This document shows positions 19,601-28,191 of a DNA stretch of 64,000 bases, piece by piece (the stretch's first letter is position 1; every line of letters starts with the position of its first letter). This DNA comes from Pelagomonas calceolata. Lineage: Eukaryota > Sar > Pelagophyceae > Pelagomonadales > Pelagomonadaceae. The notes under the pieces were generated by a model. It was not told where the DNA came from. It worked only from the letters and a program-made list of their open reading frames with translations, and did not search any database. The DNA is taken from contig CAKKNE010000001.1 of assembly GCA_918797485.1 (NCBI GenBank), positions 124,001 to 188,000 of the forward strand, in the 5' to 3' direction. Made by a program: the position numbers and the translations under genes.

Positions 19601-19936
19601 ATGGCCGACGAAGAAGCCCCCATCCTCAACAAGCCCGCGCCGGCCAAGTCCTCGTCCGCCTGGCGCCTCGCGGTCGTCGTCGCCGCCGTTCTCGGCCTCG
19701 TCGCGGGCTACGTCGTGCGGGGCGCGGTCATGAACGAGACGACTCCCCTCGAGTTACGCTCGGGTGGCCACCCGGCTAGCGGCTCCGGCTCCGGCTCCGG
19801 CGAAGAGGTTATGTATTTCTTCGCTTCTGGTGCTGATCCCAAGTATTCGGCTCACGGCCACGGCCATAAGGTTGACACTGAGCCGGAGGACGGAACTGAA
19901 TATACTTTCGGTCATCATTTCGCTGCGGATCAGTGA
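19601..19936 (+). CDS. Small single-span membrane protein
   Basis: 111 aa. Short polar N-terminus (MADEEAPILNKPAPAK), one strong membrane segment (AWRLAVVVAAVLGLVAGYV), then a polar lumenal or outer tail with a Gly-Ser run (GSGSGSG), a His-rich patch (HGHGHK) and an acidic end. It probably inserts as a signal anchor. The stop overlaps a donor-like CAGTGAGG, and the next 200 bp contain a codon-like stretch (DARQLPGRRDAIPFHPL), so a further spliced exon is possible. No family recognised. Confidence 0.5.
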   Translation: MADEEAPILNKPAPAKSSSAWRLAVVVAAVLGLVAGYVVRGAVMNETTPLELRSGGHPASGSGSGSGEEVMYFFASGADPKYSAHGHGHKVDTEPEDGTEYTFGHHFAADQ

Positions 19937-20222
19937 GGTCGAGGCGGACTACGCGCTCATCAACCGACGACGCCGCGGACGAACGGCGTCGATCCCGGGC
20001 ATCGACGACGAGCTCGGCCCCCTCCTATATATCTGGCGGACGCGCGGCAGTTGCCTGGTCGCCGCGACGCCATCCCCTTCCATCCCTTGCAGCGGCTGGG
20101 CGTGAACAATGACGTGCTGCAATCCCCCGTGAGTAACAGACCTGAACATAACACCGCCCTCTGCTTTTGCGGCTTCAGCTTGTGATCGGGCGAAGTTAGA
20201 GGAGGTCAGATGCACATTATTC

Positions 20223-21356
20223 TTACACATCCGAGGCCGTCGGAGCGTCGTCTTCCGCCGGTCGGCTCCTCCTCGCGCGCGCCGGGATCCACCGGCTCGC
20301 TCTGATCCACCGTTTCGCCTCGTAGTCGTAGAAGGCGGGCCGTAGGTCCTGGCGCCAGCGCTCGTCCCACGCGCGCGCCGCCGCCATCGTCGCGTCGAGC
20401 GTCCGGAGGCCGAAGCGCGGGCCGGGCATGCAGACGACAATTAGGTGCGCGAGGTGCGTCGTGATCCGGAACGGCAGGCACCGCTCCTCCGCGTCCGCCC
20501 ATGCGCTATCGGCGACGAGCGCCGCGGCGAAGGCGTCGACGTCGAAGCGGCCCTTCGTCGGCAGCCGCAGCGCCACGGCAGACGCGCGCCGGCGGAGCCT
20601 CAAGACCACGTCGACGAGGGGAACGTCGCCGAGCGCGTCGCAGGCCGACCCTTCCGCCTCCACGTAGTCCGGACCTCCCCACGGCACGTCAAGAAAAACG
20701 ATGTCCTGGCGCAGCGTGTCATAGAGCGCGTTGTAGTCACCGTGGTGGACCGTCACGTCCGCGCCGCACAGCACAACGTTCTTGCGGAGCGCCGCGCAGC
20801 GGCCCGCGTCGAGCTCCACGGCGTCGACGGCTCTGAAATGCCTCGCCAGGACCACGGCGCACGCGCCGGTGCAGGCGCACGCGTCCGTTATGGCGAGCGT
20901 TGCCAGGTCCTCCCCTGCGTAGACGACCGCCAGGAAGGACGCCAGCAGCGCCGTGGTGTGCTCATCCATGGCGGAGTACGCGGCTGTCGAGTCGAGTTCG
21001 AAGCTTTCCCGCAGGCCGCGGTCAAGGAACGGGAAGATATTGTCGCGCCGCCCGAGCCCGCGCGACGCGCGCAGCGACACCCCCTTCACGACCGCGCCGT
21101 CCAGCGCGGCGACCGCCGCGGCCGCGCGCGCCTCGTCGCCCGCCGTGATTTTCGCCCAGCCCCGCCACCGCCCCTTGGCCGTCACCGCGAGCACGAGTTT
21201 GACCGGAGCGCCCGCGGGCAGCGCCGCCCGAATCAGAGCCTTCACCTCGCGCGTCGGGAGGTCCGAGAAGAGGAAGCGGTCCGGGGTGGGCGAGGCCGCG
21301 ACGTGCACGCCGTGTTTTCCTTTTGGCCTCTTGCCCTCGGCGGCGGCGGTCGGCAT
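20223..21356 (-). CDS. RNA-cap-type guanine-N2 (TGS1-like) methyltransferase
   Basis: 377 aa from ATG 21356; the frame is open further upstream, but only with a TTG. An N-terminal segment (DRFLFSDLPTREVKALIRA; WRGWAKITAGDEARAAAAV) looks like a small RRM-type fold. The Rossmann methyltransferase domain follows: motif I region ITDACACTGACAVVLARHF, acidic residue VDAVELDAGRC, and the catalytic DVPWGGPDYVEAEG, which matches the [DNS]PPWGGPxY signature of trimethylguanosine synthases. It would transfer methyl from SAM to a guanine N2, most likely in an RNA cap. The first Pro of the signature is Val here. It shares a bidirectional spacer with the RRM-like gene at 21703. Confidence 0.65.
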   Translation of the reverse strand: MPTAAAEGKRPKGKHGVHVAASPTPDRFLFSDLPTREVKALIRAALPAGAPVKLVLAVTAKGRWRGWAKITAGDEARAAAAVAALDGAVVKGVSLRASRGLGRRDNIFPFLDRGLRESFELDSTAAYSAMDEHTTALLASFLAVVYAGEDLATLAITDACACTGACAVVLARHFRAVDAVELDAGRCAALRKNVVLCGADVTVHHGDYNALYDTLRQDIVFLDVPWGGPDYVEAEGSACDALGDVPLVDVVLRLRRRASAVALRLPTKGRFDVDAFAAALVADSAWADAEERCLPFRITTHLAHLIVVCMPGPRFGLRTLDATMAAARAWDERWRQDLRPAFYDYEAKRWIRASRWIPARARRSRPAEDDAPTASDV

Positions 21357-21548
21357 TGTTCCGTCCGCGCTGCTTTTGTCACCAGGTGGCTGCAAGAGAG
21401 TGGAGTGCACGCTAGCCAACCGCTGCAAGAACGTGCACAGCTGGCGTGCAGTCGACCGTATTGAATTATTATGACAGTTGCAACGTTACGAGGTCTTCAA
21501 CTGGTCAAACAAGGCCTTCAACTGCTCTCAAAAGAGGAGAGAGCGTGG

Positions 21549-21573
21549 GCTAGCGGTGTAAGACACTAGCAAG
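21549..21573 (+). promoter_or_regulatory. CTAG/TGTAA-GACA promoter element, copy 5
   Basis: GCTAGCGG then TGTAAGACACTAGCAAG, one of the best copies. Divergent spacer: 193 bp from the minus start at 21356 and 130 bp from the plus ATG at 21703. Confidence 0.85.
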
Positions 21574-21702
21574 TTTTTTTTTGGGAGTCTGAGGCCAAGT
21601 AGCGGGCGTGCCTGATTGCTACCAGTGCGGTCCGTCTTCCACGGCCGCGCGGCCTCGCGAGAGACAAGGTTTGAAAATTTTAGAGTGACCCAGCAATCGA
21701 TT

Positions 21703-22218
21703 ATGGTGAAGACAGAGGCCACCAGCAAACGCAAAGCGGAGGACGAGGAGGCCAAGCCGACCCTCGTGAAGGTCGCCGGTTGCCCTTCGACGTCGGTGCT
21801 GGGCCTGACGGCGGCGACGGGGTGGGGAGGCGTCTGCTACGTTCCGTTTTCAACGCCCGCGCACGCGGCCGCGGCGGTCGAGCGCATCAATCGCGAGGTC
21901 GCCGGAGCGGTCGCCTCGGTCGTGGACGAGGCGCCGCCGGGCGTCGACATGGCCGCGCCGAGCAAAAAGCCCCGCGGCGGGCCGGCCTCACTTCTCCTCA
22001 AAGGCATCCCGTCGTCCTGGGATTGGAAGTACGTGAAGGACCTCTGCCACAACAAGGACCCCACCGTCTATCTCCCCGGACGGACGCCGGCGCCGCGGCG
22101 CGGGCGCGTCACTGTAGAATTCGCCACGATCGAGCAAGCGGAAGCCGCGGCGGCCCGGATCAATGGCGATCTTCCCTCCGTCGTCCCGACCGCCGGCATC
22201 ACTGCAGAGATTGTGTAA
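21703..22218 (+). CDS. Small RRM-like putative RNA-binding protein
   Basis: 171 aa. Basic/acidic N-terminus (MVKTEATSKRKAEDEEAK). The C-terminal half has an RRM-like pattern: SLLLKGIPSSWDWKYVKDL (beta1-alpha1) and GRVTVEFATIEQAEAAAAR (beta3-alpha2, with 'VEFATIEQA' resembling RNP1-to-alpha2). The N-terminal half repeats a similar beta-alpha rhythm (TLVKVAGCP; GVCYVPFSTPAHAAAAVER), suggesting two tandem degenerate RRMs. Being divergently paired with a TGS1-like gene fits a role in RNA processing (inference). Confidence 0.55.
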   Translation: MVKTEATSKRKAEDEEAKPTLVKVAGCPSTSVLGLTAATGWGGVCYVPFSTPAHAAAAVERINREVAGAVASVVDEAPPGVDMAAPSKKPRGGPASLLLKGIPSSWDWKYVKDLCHNKDPTVYLPGRTPAPRRGRVTVEFATIEQAEAAAARINGDLPSVVPTAGITAEIV

Positions 22219-22562
22219 GAAGAGTAGTGACTGGTTTGCGCGCCGCGCCTTGCGGGTTTTCTTCCCGCCCTCACCAGCGCGCCCAGCCGTGGGCCGCCGC
22301 GAGACATGGATCTTCGGAACCCTCGAAAGGATCCTTTGCCTTTGCTCGAGAGTTAATTCTCATCATGGCCGCCAGCGCCGGCGCTGAGCCTACGGCGCTG
22401 AGCCTATTCACGAGCGACGCGCGGGCAGATTCAGGACGCCCGACGCCCGTCCTGACGCCCGTCGACGCGTGCAACAATTTAAAGCGAGCGCTCGGGGGCT
22501 GCCCCTCACAAACCCATCGGTAGCTGCCCCAGTTGCTGCCCCTCACACACGGCAACAACCCG

Positions 22563-23495
22563 ATGGAGTGGCTCCTCTGCAACTGCGGGCTCCCCGCGGG
22601 CCTGGAGCCCGGCGCCACGGATTCGGCGCCGGAGGAGTTCGACGAGGGCCTTGAAGAGGAACGGCAAGACCGGCGCGATCGGCGCAGTAGGCGCGGCGAC
22701 GGCACTGACCGCGCCGAGCGCCGCGAGCGGCGCAGGCGGCGCGAGGGCGACCGGCGCGACGGCGTGAAGCGCGACGGGAGCAGGCGCGGCGGCGACCTGC
22801 GCGACGGCGACAAGCGCGACAAGCCGCGCCGGCGCCCCTCGAAGGAGCTCGAGAAGAGCGTGTCCTTCGAGGACGAGTCGCCCGTCGGCGTCGAGGCGCT
22901 GAACCTGCAGGACCGACACGCCGCAAAAATGACGGCCTCGAGTCCTCGCGCGAGGGAACGATGGATCACCGGGAGCTGGACGGCCACAGAAACAATCAAG
23001 GGGCCCTCTCCTTTATTGGTGGAGACGCCGCAGGCGCAACCTTCGATGAAGCCGTCCGTGAGCGACGCGATGCGCAAAAAGAAGTCGGCCCTGATGCGAG
23101 GCAATCAAAACTTCGGGCCCATAGCGCCGCCGCCGCGCTACGGCGAGCCGCCGATGTGGCAGGCGACGGCCGTCGCGGCGCCGCTGACGATCGACGGCGC
23201 GCGCAACTTCCGGGAACTTTTGCGTACGATGCGCGTCGACGATTTGCTGCGCATGGACTCGTACCGGAACTCGGCGCTGGCTTATTTCGCCTCGCGGGAC
23301 TGCGTGAAAGGATGCAATCTGGTTTTGAGGTTCGCGGACGAAAAAACTCGCGTGCTGCTCGCGGCGCGGCCGAATCTATACGGGCTCACGGCGCTCGACT
23401 ACGCGCGGCACCATCACCGTCGAGGTTCGTCGATCATGGCCGTCTTCCGCCACTACGGCGTCGAGCGCTGCGTCTACAAGCGCGAGGAGAACTAA
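22563..23495 (+). CDS. Charged-repeat protein with C-terminal ankyrin-like region
   Basis: 310 aa from ATG 22563 (MEWLLCNCGLPAGL). Residues ~35-100 are a strongly charged Arg/Asp/Glu stretch (RRDRRSRRGDGTDRAERRER). The C-terminal third has an ankyrin-like helical pair (DDLLRMDSYRNSALAYFAS; RPNLYGLTALDYARHHH). A separate ATG at 22364 opens a 53-codon frame (MAASAGAEPTALSLFTS) that ends at 22523; it is either a first exon joined by an intron I cannot place or an upstream ORF. The stop codon overlaps that of the convergent gene on the right by two bases. Confidence 0.6.
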   Translation: MEWLLCNCGLPAGLEPGATDSAPEEFDEGLEEERQDRRDRRSRRGDGTDRAERRERRRRREGDRRDGVKRDGSRRGGDLRDGDKRDKPRRRPSKELEKSVSFEDESPVGVEALNLQDRHAAKMTASSPRARERWITGSWTATETIKGPSPLLVETPQAQPSMKPSVSDAMRKKKSALMRGNQNFGPIAPPPRYGEPPMWQATAVAAPLTIDGARNFRELLRTMRVDDLLRMDSYRNSALAYFASRDCVKGCNLVLRFADEKTRVLLAARPNLYGLTALDYARHHHRRGSSIMAVFRHYGVERCVYKREEN

Positions 23496-23833
23496 CTTTG
23501 ACTGTTATCATAAAAGTCGTCGGGCACGCCGCCCGTCACGCGGCTCACGAGCGCCGCCCAGCCCCCCAGCAGGCACAGCGCCGACACGGCCAGGCCCGGC
23601 GCCTGGGTGGCGAGGAACTCCTGGACCCAGGCCACGGTCCCGAAGCCGAGCAAACCGACGGCCACGGCGCCGCGCAGCAAATCCTGCGTGTTGTCCCGGG
23701 GCGCGACGCTCTCCTCCGCGGCTTGGTTCACGTCGACCATCTTGCGCTGCGTTTTCCTCCGTCGTGCGACCGGTCGCGGCGCCGGCCGCGGCGCCGGCGT
23801 CGGGCCGCCGTAGGGGTTCGGGTCGGGCCGCAT
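23492..23833 (-). CDS. Small two-span membrane protein
   Basis: 113 aa. Pro/Arg-rich N-terminus (PTPAPRPAPRPVARRRK), a polar linker (NQAAEESVAPRDNTQDLL), then two hydrophobic segments (GAVAVGLLGFGTVAWVQEF; GLAVSALCLLGGWAALV) and a short acidic tail PDDFYDNSQS. The small size and basic N-terminus would suit an organelle inner or thylakoid membrane protein (inference). The upstream frame is open for about 95 bp without an ATG. The minus stop (23494-23492) and the plus stop of the neighbour (23493-23495) share two bases. Confidence 0.5.
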   Translation of the reverse strand: MRPDPNPYGGPTPAPRPAPRPVARRRKTQRKMVDVNQAAEESVAPRDNTQDLLRGAVAVGLLGFGTVAWVQEFLATQAPGLAVSALCLLGGWAALVSRVTGGVPDDFYDNSQS

Positions 23834-24339
23834 GACGCTGCTGGTGCCGACGACGTCGGGCGGGTGGAAGGCCGATGCGGTGGTGGCGCAGAGCGCGGCG
23901 CGCCGCGGCTTTCGTTGGGGATCTCACCATCTTTGAGGGTAGCCGAGTTTTTTGCGAGTTTTGTAGCTTGCGTGTCCTGTACTGCGGCGAGATTGCTCGC
24001 GCAGTTGGTATTTTGCGCTGTCTTGCCTTGTCTAGGCCGCGTGGCACTTTGTGTGTCGCTCAGGCCAAGATATTGCCACTACACGCTGTTTCAACGAGCG
24101 CGCGTCAATTCAGACTATGGCACCGGTCGCTGTGAGGCTGTGGACGCTGTGCCTAAGGTCAGCGGGCCCTGGAAGCTGAGTACGGAGCGAGATAAGCCCG
24201 AGCAACGTGAAAGCTCAAGTTTGCGGATTTCTAGCGGGATTATCTAGCGTATCCGAGAGTAGATCGGGAGGCCTGGGCTGACGCCGTCACCCCCGACGCC
24301 ATCGCCGCATGTCACATCAAAAGAAAATACACAACCTCA
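23834..24339. other. Spacer, 506 bp, with possible introner relic
   Basis: No supported gene. Near 24226-24250 two CTAGCG half-sites occur close together, perhaps a decayed promoter element. At 24295-24308 the string GACGCCATCGCCGC, a core word of the introners, appears outside any CDS. Confidence 0.35.
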
Positions 24340-25029
24340 CTACGTTACCTTCGGCGCGCAGCTCCCGCGCCCGACGCCCGCCCAGTCCGCCGCCCGATAC
24401 ATGTTGAAGCCCGGCGGGAGCGCCTCGCTTGCAGAAGGCGCGCCCGCGAGCCACTCGTCCACAATCTCGGCATAAACGTCGTCGCGGCCGTCGTTCACGG
24501 TACCCTCGACGAAGTAGCAGCCCACCAGATCCACTTTTGCTGGAGAGAACTTGCGGTAGTACTTTAGTTTTTTGTAGATGGGTTTAGGTAACCGTCCCAG
24601 TTTCTCCCTAAATAAAGTCTCGACGTTGTAGCCTCGTAAAGTAGGTGTATCATCATGAGGTATCTTCCACACGTCCTCCAGCGCATAACGGACCCACACC
24701 AAGCCCCACCAGATCGCTCTTGGTATTTTTTGCTCCGTTTCGCCGGGCCACCGCGTCCCGCGCGAACCGTAGTCATAGATGCGGCACTCGGCGCCCGTCG
24801 CCAAATGAAACAATAAGTTGTGGTCCAGGTCCTGCAGGACGCCATAAAAATCGTTCGCTTCACATCTGGATGATTGGATTCTACAGATGTTCGTGGCGTG
24901 GTCCAGCACGGGCAGCGCCTCGATGCCATTGGTGAGGTTGATGAAATTGAGGCGTCGTTTCGCCGGCGGCGCGAGGGGCGCTACGCTCGTGGCGAGCAGT
25001 GCGACTGCGATGATGCGGCGGCGGCGCAT
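24340..25029 (-). CDS. Predicted plastid- or secretory-targeted protein of unknown function
   Basis: 229 aa from ATG 25029, chosen over 25176 because the latter lies only 16 bp from the promoter element. The N-terminus is a basic start plus hydrophobic core (MRRRRIIAVALLATSVAPLAP), a signal peptide followed by a VAPLAP site as in stramenopile plastid pre-proteins. The mature part is soluble and aromatic-rich (NFINLTNGIEALPVLDH; CEANDFYGVLQDLDHNLLF; YDYGSRGTRWPGE; AIWWGLVWVRYALEDVW). I do not recognise the family. Divergent from the YnfA-family gene. Confidence 0.6.
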   Translation of the reverse strand: MRRRRIIAVALLATSVAPLAPPAKRRLNFINLTNGIEALPVLDHATNICRIQSSRCEANDFYGVLQDLDHNLLFHLATGAECRIYDYGSRGTRWPGETEQKIPRAIWWGLVWVRYALEDVWKIPHDDTPTLRGYNVETLFREKLGRLPKPIYKKLKYYRKFSPAKVDLVGCYFVEGTVNDGRDDVYAEIVDEWLAGAPSASEALPPGFNMYRAADWAGVGRGSCAPKVT

Positions 25030-25191
25030 GGCTGTGATTGAGCTGCGGAGTGCAGCACTGCTCAGTGTGCGAGGGCTGTCACTGCAGCAACCTAGCGCAG
25101 CGTGTCGCAGCAAGACAGTGGCTCTCCTGGACTGTAAAAGAGATGGCAAACGGCCGAATTTGGCGCGTTCTCGCATCGGGGCCGTAGCACC

Positions 25192-25220
25192 GAGCTAGCG
25201 GGTTGTAAGACACTAGCAGC
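25192..25220 (+). promoter_or_regulatory. CTAG/TGTAA-GACA promoter element, copy 6
   Basis: GAGCTAGCGGGT then TGTAAGACACTAGCAGC. Divergent spacer: 163 bp from the minus start at 25029 and 238 bp from the plus ATG at 25458. Confidence 0.85.
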
Positions 25221-25457
25221 AGCGTTTTTGCAAGTCTGAGGCTGGCTGGCTGATTGCCACCGTCACTGCAGCTTATCAAGGACTTGGATTTGATCATTGG
25301 ACGTCGCGTTCTGGCCTAGACGCAAGCCTTTCGCGCGAGACAACACCATCTACCCCACGCGCTCTGCACGCTCTCCCAGCCGCACGCCTGCATGAGCCTC
25401 CTGCGCTTTCACACCTCATCCCTAAGCGACACCACTGTCGCCGCGCCCGCGAAAAAG

Positions 25458-25872
25458 ATGGATCCGGCAACAAAATACGTTTTGATCGTCGCCCTCTTCC
25501 TCGCGGCCGGCGTCCTCGAAATCGGCGCCCGCCCGCGCGGAAATCAAAATCCACGACGCCATCGACGCGACTGATGGATTTGCAGGTGGCGGTTGGATGT
25601 GGTGGCAGGCCCTGCGGGAGGGCAAGCCGTGGTGGTACGCGGTCATCGGGAGCGCGATGCTCTGCCTCTACGGCGTCGTGCCGACGTTCCAGCCGCAGAC
25701 GGCCGGCACGGAGGACTTCGGACGCGTCTACGCGGCCTACGGCTGCTGGTTCATTTTGCTGTCGCTGGCCTGGGGCTGGGCCGTCGACGGCAACCGGCCC
25801 GACGCCGGCGACGGCATCGGGGCAGGGTTAGCAGCTGTCGGCGCGGTCGTCATCACGTTCTATCCACGCTAG
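25458..25872 (+). CDS. YnfA/UPF0060 family small membrane protein (two exons)
   Basis: 117 aa, four predicted spans. Exon 1 25458-25524 (MDPATKYVLIVALFLAAGVL), exon 2 25586-25872. It matches the bacterial UPF0060 (YnfA) family closely: LEIGGG at the exon junction, LREGKPWW, GRVYAAYGCWFILLSLAWG, AVDGNRPDAGDGIGA and the terminal FYPR. YnfA is an SMR-like inner membrane protein; its physiological substrate is unsettled. The family is mainly bacterial, so a transfer origin is plausible. An in-frame ATG at 25392 would add 22 residues. The intron has no GT donor at the position homology requires (see the next entry). Confidence 0.8.
25525..25585 (+). mobile_element. Intron with GC donor and introner-like core, in the YnfA-family gene
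   Basis: 61 nt, between ATC G and GT GGC GGT. It starts GCGCCC, so it would be a GC-AG intron, and ends GATGGATTTGCAG. Inside are GGAAATCAA (the inverted-repeat word of family B introners) and GACGCCATCGACGCGAC, a core word shared with family A. Exon length sums to a whole codon number and the junction restores the family motif EIGGG. Confidence 0.6.
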
Positions 25873-25905
25873 TAACTACAAGAAACCATATTATGAGCTA
25901 GCCAA

Positions 25906-25957
25906 AGCAGCAGTCGGGCCCCACACCCTTAAGTGAGAGACCGTCACGGGAGCCGCT
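25906..25957 (-). other. Candidate SECIS element of the selenoprotein mRNA
   Basis: Read on the minus strand: helix I AGCGGC / GCTGCT (one G-U), internal loop TCCCG, quartet side TGAC, helix II GGTCTCTCAC pairing with GTGTGGGGCC (10 positions, one mismatch, two G-U), apical loop TTAAGG with the conserved AA, and quartet side CGAC. The UGA/GA pair and the distance of 13 nt from UGA to AA fit the eukaryotic SECIS pattern. It begins at the selenoprotein's own stop codon and lies about 665 nt beyond the in-frame UGA. Confidence 0.75.
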
Positions 25958-26951
25958 AGGGCCATTTTGATGAGTCCATGCCCGACGGCTCGACGACGCG
26001 GAAGTTCGTGCCCGTCGCGAGGAGCTCCGCTAAAACGGCGCCGACGACGGCGTAGGGCTGCGCGCCCTCCAGGGGAAATTTTTCGTCGAGCACGACGACG
26101 GGCGACGCAACTACCCCTCTTGTAAGACATTCGCCCAATCGTAACGCGACGTCCGACCCTCCGCGAGGGGACACGAGGAAGCGCGCCATGTCGTCGTCCC
26201 TTTCACTTTTAGCTAAACCAGCCGCGAAGGCGCAGTCGTTGAGCACGGCAAGATCAGATAACGGCTGGCCCTTGGCGTGGCAGGCCTCGAGGAGCGCTTC
26301 CAGCACGTCCAACGACTTACCTGACTTCTCGGCGAACCAGAGTAGCCGTTGGGCGTCGAAGGGGTTGCCCACTTTCCCGTCCCGCGTCAACGTCAAGCCT
26401 TCCTCGGCGTAGACCTCCTGCAGCCGAGCCCAGACATCATCCCCTTTCGTGCCGTGCGCTCTGGAAATTTCGTCGTAGGCCGCCCTCCGGTCGTGAGCGT
26501 CCTCTCCTCGTTTGAAGTGCATATACGCCTGCATCGGGAAGATTGATACGTCGAATCGGTCCGCGGCGCCCATGGCGGCGATGGCCTTCCGGAGGCGCTT
26601 CAAACAGGGCCAGGTCCAGAGTCAGTTCGGGTCGCACAATAATTCAATGGAGTACTTGGCCTTGAGGGGCGCGAGCTCGGGCGCGACGGCGGGCGTCGGG
26701 GCGTCGCGCACCGTCGGCAGCTCCCTCGGCGGTGCTGCCGGCTCGGTCGGGGCCCGGCGCCCTTTGCTGGCGCTTCTTGGCCTGGGGACCACCTTGCTGG
26801 CGCTGCTCGGCGCCTCGGGGAGCTTGCGGACCACCTTCGGCAACGAGGGGTGCCGCCGTTCGTTGCCGATGGTGAGCTTCGCCAGGGGGTCGTCGTCGTC
26901 GTCGTCGAAGGCGGCCCACTTGGCGTAGTCCGTGCCGCCGCGGCGGGCCAT
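25956..26951 (-). CDS. DsbA/FrnE-like selenoprotein
   Basis: 331 aa if the in-frame TGA at 26624-26622 is read as selenocysteine (residue 110). The frame is open on both sides of that codon and homology is continuous: IELLCDPN-U-LWTWPCLKRLRKAIAA, then the alpha-helical insert (WFAEKSGKSLDVLEALLEAC) and the C-terminal strand (SPVVVLDEKFPLEGAQPYAVVGAVLAEL) of FrnE/DsbA thiol-disulfide oxidoreductases. Sec sits where the family has the first Cys of its redox motif (U-x-x-T here). The N-terminal ~95 residues are a charged, Pro/Ala-rich extension (FDDDDDDPLAKLTI). A SECIS-like hairpin follows directly. Likely role: thiol/selenol redox reactions on an unknown substrate. Confidence 0.8.
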
Positions 26952-27109
26952 TCTGTGTTACTGTCCTATTGTGCTCTTTTTTGAGCTGCCCTGGGGCGAC
27001 GCGTCGATGGCGTGCCCCTGACTGTGCGTGGGCTGCCCTACGCCAGTCCTCGCGGGAATAGGGCAACCATTTGGCCCCCAACCAGGCCAACGCCGGAACA
27101 AGACGATTC

Positions 27110-27132
27110 GCTAGTATCTTAATGCCGCTAGC
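27110..27132 (-). promoter_or_regulatory. CTAG/TGTAA-GACA promoter element, copy 7
   Basis: Plus-strand reading GCTAGTATCTTAA then TGCCGCTAGC. Divergent spacer: 159 bp from the selenoprotein start at 26951 and 200 bp from the TLDc gene ATG at 27332. Confidence 0.8.
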
Positions 27133-27331
27133 TAACACTGCGAAAAAAGCGTAGCGGTCCGACCGCGGCAACCACGGGCCGCTGAGACGCATTGGTCGCT
27201 GCAGAGGAGCCCACTGCTCTGCTTGAGCGCACGGTGTGTCAAACCGGCAGTCCCGAGGCGCCACCGAGCTACAGAGAGCAGAGGCCCTGACAACTCATCG
27301 AAGCCGCGGGACGCCGCGCCACAAGGAAAAC

Positions 27332-28191
27332 ATGGACGCGACGACGCAGCAGCCGACGGACTCGTCGCCGCCGCCGCCCCCACCTCCGAAAAAGTCCTCG
27401 CACCCTTCATTGTCCGACCTAGCTTCATCAATAGCGTCGAAGCTGTCGCTTTCCTCCTCGAAGCCGCCGCCGCCGCCGCCGCCGCGGCCCCCACGAAGCC
27501 CGCCCATGAAGCGGCCGCCCGAATCGCCTGTAGCTAGACTCCTGGCAAAGTCCCACATCCTCGACGACGCACTCGCGGCGGCCCTATCGAACAAGCTCCC
27601 GGACACGCTGAAAGGCTACAACCTCAAACTACTGTACAGTCTCCAGCAGCACGGCGCGGACCCCGGGACCTTCTACGCCCGATGTCAATTCGACCACCGG
27701 ACACTCATAGCGATACAAACGACGCGAGGCGAAGTGTTTGGCGGCTACATGACCATGCCCTGGCGGCCGTCGGAAGAGTATTACGGGACTGGGCAGTCAT
27801 TCTTGTGGCGAAAAACGAACAAATGCGACATCAAGAGGCCTGGATCTCTCTTGAGAGGCTTCTCGTCGTCCCCGCGCCAGAAACGTATCACGAATGTGGA
27901 AGTGTACGGCTGGACGGGCAATATTCCTACTTCGCGCTCTGCTCCGATAGAAGTGTCGCGATGGGCGGCGGCGGGTCGTTCGGGTTTCTGGTGGAGGAGG
28001 ATTTTTCAAGAGGCACGTCGGGCACGTCGGAAACATACAACAACCCGCAACTCTCGTCAGCACCGGATTTCGAGGTCGTGAACTTCGAGTGCTGGGGGTT
28101 TACGACGTGTGCGACCGTCGAGGAGTTGTCGCGGGAGTCGCCTCTGCGCGCTCGGCCCGTCGTCAAGGCCCAGGCGCAGCTGCGGCGGTGA
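27332..28191 (+). CDS. TLDc-domain protein (one apparent frameshift)
   Basis: About 286 aa. Pro-rich N-terminus (SSPPPPPPPKKSSHPS and a second poly-Pro run), then a TLDc domain: LKLLYSLQQHGADPGTFY, GEVFGGYMTMPWRPS, then ALCSDRSVAMGGGGSFGFL, DFSRGTSGTSETYNNPQL, and FEVVNFECWGF. TLDc proteins regulate V-ATPase and oxidative-stress responses. The homology moves to the next frame at the GGG of 27916-27918 (one G too few), which restores GWTG-QYSYFALC; the corrected length is a whole number of codons. The poly-Pro start may be an actin- or SH3-type ligand (inference). The 3' end overlaps the convergent gene by 29 bp. Confidence 0.8.

Noticed and set aside
23834-23920. AAGATG|GTGAGA as first exon and donor for the 23492 gene
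   Set aside because: No acceptor before 23833 restores the reading frame, so the simple ATG at 23833 was kept.
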